In this document: positions 60,316 through 64,000 of the stretch, one piece after another
Layout: the number at the start of each line of letters is the position of its first letter
Position numbering within the stretch: the stretch's first letter is position 1
DNA from: Gordonia jinghuaiqii
GTDB lineage: Bacteria > Actinomycetota > Actinomycetes > Mycobacteriales > Mycobacteriaceae
DNA: 64,000 nt
Direction of reading: 5' to 3'
NCBI RefSeq assembly: GCF_014041935.1
Contig: NZ_CP059491.1
Coordinates: forward strand, 248,001-312,000
Translations under genes and position numbers: made by a program
The notes under the pieces: model-generated
Told to the model about the DNA's origin: nothing
What the model saw: the letters and a program-made list of their open reading frames with translations, nothing else
The model's database searches: none

Positions 60316-61278
60316 ATGCCAAGCGACCTCCTCACCGGATACCGCGCATGTGCGACCACCGACCTCGCCCAGGCGCGTGCGGCCGTCGCCGCCCGCTTCT
60401 GCCCCCACCGGCTCAGCGTGAGCGCGGGCGGCAGGCTCGACCTCGTGCACAACTCGGCGCCCATCGGCGACGACCTGACACTCAACTACATGCGCTACGG
60501 GTCCGAGGTGCACATCACCCCGGGCCGTGTCGACGACTTCTACCTCGTGCAGGTGCCGGTGGCCGGGTTCGCCCGCATCCGGGTCGGCGACACCGAGGTG
60601 CTCAGCGACCGGTGCACCGGGACCGTCTCGTCGCCGACCCGACCGTTGGACATGGTGTGGGGCGACGGGTGCGAGAAGCTCGTCGTCTACATCCGCCGAA
60701 CCGCCGTCCAGGAGGTCGCCGGGACGGACGACGACGTCGAACCGGTCATCTTCGATCCCCGGTTCGACGTCACCGCGCTGGCTGTCCAGTCCTGGGTACG
60801 TCTCGTCCAGTTCGCCGTTGATGCCCTGTCCAGCCCGGCCGGCAGCATTCTGTCGTCACCGCTGGTCACCTCGAACTTCGAGCAGACCCTCATCTCGGGG
60901 CTGCTGTCGATCCAGCCCAACTCGGCCCACACCGCCACACCGTCGTCGGCGCCGCTATCACGCCCGGTGCGTACTGCGCTCGCGCTCATCGAGGACCGCC
61001 CCGACCATCCGTGGAAGGTGAGTGAGATCGCCCACGAGGTCGGGGTCTCCACCCGGTCCCTCCAGGAACTGTTCGCCCGGGAGCTCGGCACCACCCCGCT
61101 GCAGCGTCTTCGCCGAATCCGCCTCGACCACGCCCGCCAGGACCTGGTCGACGCCTCGCCCGCAGACACCTCGGTGACGACCATCGCCACGCGATGGGGC
61201 TTCTTCCACGTCGGACGGTTCGCCGAGGTGTACCGCGCGACCTACCAGGAACTACCCTCCGCGACCCTCGGTCGCTGA
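60316..61278 (+). CDS. AraC-family transcriptional regulator
   Basis: Regulator of 320 residues. The N-terminal cupin-like sensing domain (about 20-190) contains MRYGSEVHITPGRVDDFYLVQ and RPLDMVWGDGCEKLVVYI, as in AraC-binding-like proteins. The C-terminal double helix-turn-helix has VSEIAHEVGVSTRSLQELF and TTIATRWGFFHVGRFAEVYR. The ATG at 60316 gives the family-like start; an upstream in-frame start at 60241 adds no conserved sequence. It is convergent with hydantoinase A, separated by a bidirectional hairpin. It may regulate the hydantoinase genes or the M24 gene. Confidence 0.88.
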   Translation: MPSDLLTGYRACATTDLAQARAAVAARFCPHRLSVSAGGRLDLVHNSAPIGDDLTLNYMRYGSEVHITPGRVDDFYLVQVPVAGFARIRVGDTEVLSDRCTGTVSSPTRPLDMVWGDGCEKLVVYIRRTAVQEVAGTDDDVEPVIFDPRFDVTALAVQSWVRLVQFAVDALSSPAGSILSSPLVTSNFEQTLISGLLSIQPNSAHTATPSSAPLSRPVRTALALIEDRPDHPWKVSEIAHEVGVSTRSLQELFARELGTTPLQRLRRIRLDHARQDLVDASPADTSVTTIATRWGFFHVGRFAEVYRATYQELPSATLGR

Positions 61279-61306
61279 ACCGCATCACCCTCAACCCACC
61301 ACCTAT

Positions 61307-61346
61307 GGACCGAATCCACCACCCTTACGGGAGGTGGATTCGGTCC
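61307..61346. terminator. Perfect 14-bp bidirectional hairpin
   Basis: GGACCGAATCCACC (61307-61320) pairs with GGTGGATTCGGTCC (61333-61346) between the convergent AraC and hydantoinase A genes. Confidence 0.75.
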
Positions 61347-61367
61347 GGCCGTGGTGAATCTGCAGCG

Positions 61368-63467
61368 TCAGAGGTTGAGCCGGCTCGTCACCTCGTCGGC
61401 GCGATCACGCAGGTACATCACGAAAGATCCCGACTTGTCCACGACGCAGTCGTACTGGTCGAGCACGACGATCGTGGTGGTGCCGAGTTCGATGACCGCC
61501 GGACCGTTCACCTTGGTGCCCGGGCCCATGGCCGCACCGCGATAGACGTCGACCTCGACCATTTCCCGACGCTGCGGCGAGTAGATCTCACGTCGACCCG
61601 CGCCCACCGGCATGTTCACCGCGACTTCGGAGTTGAGGCTGATGCGCTCATCTGACGTACGGCCGACCGCCGACAGCCGGATGTTGAGGATCTCGATCGG
61701 CATCTCGGGGCTGTTGTATCCGAACAGCCCATCGTGCTCGGCATGGAAACTCGCCGCGATCGTCTCGAGGTCGGGTGCAGCCGACACGGCCGCCGGGTCG
61801 ACGGGGATCGTCAGCTCATACCACTGGCCCTTGTATCGCAGATCCAGCGCAGGCTCGAAGCTGATCGCATCGTCGATGACGCCCTCGCCGTGCAGGGTCG
61901 CGCGCCCCTCCTCGGCCATCCGCGCCCAGGTGGCGGCGAGCGTTGCCGGGTCGATCATGTCGAGACGATCGTGGGCGCTCTGCACGTAGTCGTGTTTGAA
62001 GTCGCACACCAGCATTCCTGCCGCACAGAAGATCGACGAGTCGCGCGGCGTGATGAGCACCGGGATCTCGAGCTCATGTGCGATGGCCGCGGCGTGCACA
62101 GGTCCGGCTCCACCGGCGACGACGATGGGAAAGTCGCGGGGATCGAGCCCACGGCGAACCGTGATGTCGCGGACGCCGGTCGCCATCGATACGTTGACGA
62201 TCTCGTAGACGCCGGCGGCCGCCTCGAGCACCGACAGGCCCAGGGGCTCGGCGACGTCACGGCGGATGGCGTCTTCGGATGCCTTGCGGTCCAGCGACAT
62301 CTGCCCGTTGAGGAAGCTCTCCGGGTCGAGGTAGCCGAGCACCACGTCGGCGTCGGTGGTGGTCGCACGCGTGCCGCCGCGTCCGTAGCAGGCCGGACCC
62401 GGTGCAGCCCCGGCACTCTGCGGTCCGACGCTGAGGAGTCCGCCTTCGTCCACCGAGGCGATGGAACCGCCGCCCGCGCCGATCGTGTGGATGTCCACGG
62501 CGGGCAACGCGATCGACCAGCGGTCGATCTCACCGTCGGTCATGATCAGCGGCTTGCCGCCCTTGACGACCGCGGCGTCGAAGCTGGTGCCGCCCATGTC
62601 GACGGTGATGCATGAGTCCCAGCCGTGCTCGTCGACGACGAGCAAACCCGAGGTGGGTCCGGACGCGGGGCCGGACAGCAACGAGAGTGCTGCGCGCTTG
62701 GCGAGCTCGTCCGGGGTCGCGACGCCGCCGTTGGACTGCATCATGAGCAGGATGCCGCCGAACTCCACCGTGTCCAGGATGCCGGTCAGGGTCGACAGGT
62801 AACGGCTGATGATCGGTCCCGCATACGAATTCAGGACCGCGGCACTGGACCGCTCGTAGTAGCGTGCCTGTCCCAGCAGCTCGGCCGACTCGGTGATGTA
62901 GATGTCGCCGAGCTCCTCGCGAAGCAGCTCCGCGGCTCGCTGCTCGTGACCGGGATTCGCATGGGAGTGCATGAACGACACGGCGATCGACTCGACGCCG
63001 GCGTCACGCAGGGTCGCGGCGGCCGAGCGGACGTCCTCCTCGGAGAGCGCGGTGACCTCTTTGCCCTGGTAGTCGATGCGTCCGGCAACCGGGAGACGAA
63101 GAGCGCGTGGGGTGATCGGTTCCGGTTGTGCGAGTCGATTGTCGTAGGGCTCCTCGCGGGTGCCGTGACGCATCGGCAGCACGTCGCGAAAGCCCTCGGT
63201 CACCAGCATCGCGGTCTTGGGGCCGCGCCGGGTGAGCAGAGCGTTGGTCGTGACGGTGGTGCCGTGCACGATCAGGCCGATGCGGGCGACGAACTCCTGG
63301 AGGGGGAGCCCTTCGATCTCGGCGAGTTCGGTGAGGCCGTTGAGCACTGCCTGGGGCGGATCGGAGGGGACCGAGCTGGTCTTGTGGATACGGCGACGGC
63401 CGTCGGGATAGATGAGGAGGAAGTCGGTGAAGGTGCCGCCGACGTCGATTCCGATACGAATACTCAC
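61368..63467 (-). CDS. Hydantoinase/5-oxoprolinase A subunit
   Basis: ATP-dependent hydrolase subunit of 699 residues. The N-terminal actin-like ATP site is IGIDVGGTFTDFLL, followed by HGTTVTTNALLTRRG. The central domain has VDMGGTSFDAAVV, IGAGGGSIASVDEGGLLSVGPQSAG and GPACYGRGGTRATTTDA. The C-terminal domain is the HyuA type. It would form a complex with the B subunit encoded just upstream, and hydrolyse a cyclic amide such as a hydantoin, N-methylhydantoin or 5-oxoproline, coupled to ATP; acetone-carboxylase-type chemistry is less likely. GTG start, 85 bp after the B-subunit stop. Confidence 0.9.
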   Translation of the reverse strand: MSIRIGIDVGGTFTDFLLIYPDGRRRIHKTSSVPSDPPQAVLNGLTELAEIEGLPLQEFVARIGLIVHGTTVTTNALLTRRGPKTAMLVTEGFRDVLPMRHGTREEPYDNRLAQPEPITPRALRLPVAGRIDYQGKEVTALSEEDVRSAAATLRDAGVESIAVSFMHSHANPGHEQRAAELLREELGDIYITESAELLGQARYYERSSAAVLNSYAGPIISRYLSTLTGILDTVEFGGILLMMQSNGGVATPDELAKRAALSLLSGPASGPTSGLLVVDEHGWDSCITVDMGGTSFDAAVVKGGKPLIMTDGEIDRWSIALPAVDIHTIGAGGGSIASVDEGGLLSVGPQSAGAAPGPACYGRGGTRATTTDADVVLGYLDPESFLNGQMSLDRKASEDAIRRDVAEPLGLSVLEAAAGVYEIVNVSMATGVRDITVRRGLDPRDFPIVVAGGAGPVHAAAIAHELEIPVLITPRDSSIFCAAGMLVCDFKHDYVQSAHDRLDMIDPATLAATWARMAEEGRATLHGEGVIDDAISFEPALDLRYKGQWYELTIPVDPAAVSAAPDLETIAASFHAEHDGLFGYNSPEMPIEILNIRLSAVGRTSDERISLNSEVAVNMPVGAGRREIYSPQRREMVEVDVYRGAAMGPGTKVNGPAVIELGTTTIVVLDQYDCVVDKSGSFVMYLRDRADEVTSRLNL

Positions 63468-63552
63468 AGTTTCCTGCCTGGTGTGGACGGGGCACGGCGC
63501 TCGCGGCGAGACGTGCCGGGGATGAGGAAGTGGGGTACGGGTTTTGCGACGT

Positions 63553-64000
63553 TCAAGCGCGCAGCGACGCTGTCAGCTCCTGATCGATCTCGCCGTCGGT
63601 GGAGATCGCCACGCCGTAATCCTCGCGAGCGCTGTCGGTGGACAGAAGACCCGCGATGACCTCGCTGCGGACCTTCTCCGCCGGCCGCTTCTTCGGGTCG
63701 CCATAACCCGCCCCGCCACCGGCGTTGGAGACGATGCGCGTCCCGGGGACGAGGTCGACGATTTCCTTGGAACCCCAGTTCTTGACGGTGCCGTCGGGGT
63801 ACTCGATGACCAGTTCGTTCAGGCCGGAGTCGTGACCGCCGAACAGGCCGCGTGCCGGGAAGGCGCCCTCGGCGGCCATGTTGTCGGCCAGGGTGACGCC
63901 GATCTGACCCTCACCGTAGGTCCGCCAGGCCGACCGCGTGCCGAGACCGCCGCGGAACTCGCCGGCACCGGCCGAATCCGGCAGGTACTCATGGTATTCG
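63553..64000 (-). CDS. Hydantoinase/5-oxoprolinase B subunit, C-terminal part (cut by window edge)
   Basis: The last 149 codons of a hydantoinase B protein are visible; the start lies beyond the right edge. GAGEFRGGLGTRSAWRTYGE and SNAGGGAGYGDPKKRPAEKV are hallmarks of the HyuB C-terminus. It precedes hydantoinase A in the same direction, so both belong to one operon. In full form such proteins are 500-600 residues. Confidence 0.9.
   Translation of the reverse strand, partial: EYHEYLPDSAGAGEFRGGLGTRSAWRTYGEGQIGVTLADNMAAEGAFPARGLFGGHDSGLNELVIEYPDGTVKNWGSKEIVDLVPGTRIVSNAGGGAGYGDPKKRPAEKVRSEVIAGLLSTDSAREDYGVAISTDGEIDQELTASLRA

Noticed and set aside
1..64000. tRNA or rRNA genes
   Set aside because: No stretch with conserved tRNA arms or rRNA sequence was recognised on either strand.

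Overview
The window is high-GC actinobacterial DNA with short overlaps between genes, many GTG starts and several leaderless-looking starts. It carries the arabinogalactan machinery of mycolic-acid bacteria: embC/A/B, aftA, dprE1/dprE2, glfT1, the O-antigen-type ABC exporter and a bacterial proteasome activator. Gene content and order resemble the Mycobacterium tuberculosis Rv3777-Rv3795 neighbourhood. The aromatic-acid catabolic genes and the repeat style point to Gordonia or a close relative (Rhodococcus/Nocardia group). The genus is an inference.

Region 1 (1-12.5 kb) is catabolic. A tight minus-strand operon encodes a Rieske ring-hydroxylating dioxygenase (alpha, beta), a small conserved protein, a cis-dihydrodiol dehydrogenase, a ferredoxin, a ferredoxin reductase and the start of a class II aldolase-type decarboxylase. 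This is the gene order known for phthalate 3,4-dioxygenase operons. Divergent from it runs a plus-strand set: a homogentisate-dioxygenase-like cupin, a DUF6081-like protein, GntR and IclR regulators, a membrane-anchored ABM protein, a beta-keto acid cleavage (BKACE) enzyme and two SDRs. The second SDR is preceded by a coupled 32-codon leader.

Region 2 (12.6-32.4 kb) holds five large Emb-type arabinosyltransferase genes on the minus strand: the classical embC-embA-embB, then Dps and an EAL-DICT protein, then a second embA-embB pair. Both pairs have the same 8-nt overlap. This duplication is the most striking feature of the window.

Region 3 (32.5-47.1 kb) has aroQ, relics of an SRPBCC/ArsR pair, a single-module A-T-TE synthetase, a metallo-beta-lactamase-fold hydrolase, and then aftA, dprE2 and dprE1. 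Five accessory enzyme genes follow: an AurF-type diiron oxygenase, a phytoene-desaturase-like flavoprotein, a secreted lipase, an aldo/keto reductase, and a GtrA flippase-like protein of the Rv3789 type. Together with embC/A/B these supply decaprenyl-phosphoryl-arabinose and build the arabinan.

Region 4 (47.1-56.1 kb) has an LLM oxidoreductase with a KstR-type operator, an HNH/DUF222 protein, a deletion scar of an HxlR/MFS pair, the exporter plus glfT1, the proteasome activator Bpa, a desulfurase-like protein lacking the PLP lysine, and a quinone reductase.

Region 5 (56.1-64 kb) looks like a nitrogen-compound catabolic island: a glutamine-synthetase-like ligase, an IclR regulator, a creatinase-like M24 protein, an AraC regulator, hydantoinase A and a partial hydantoinase B. 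No tRNA, rRNA, CRISPR array or complete insertion sequence was seen.
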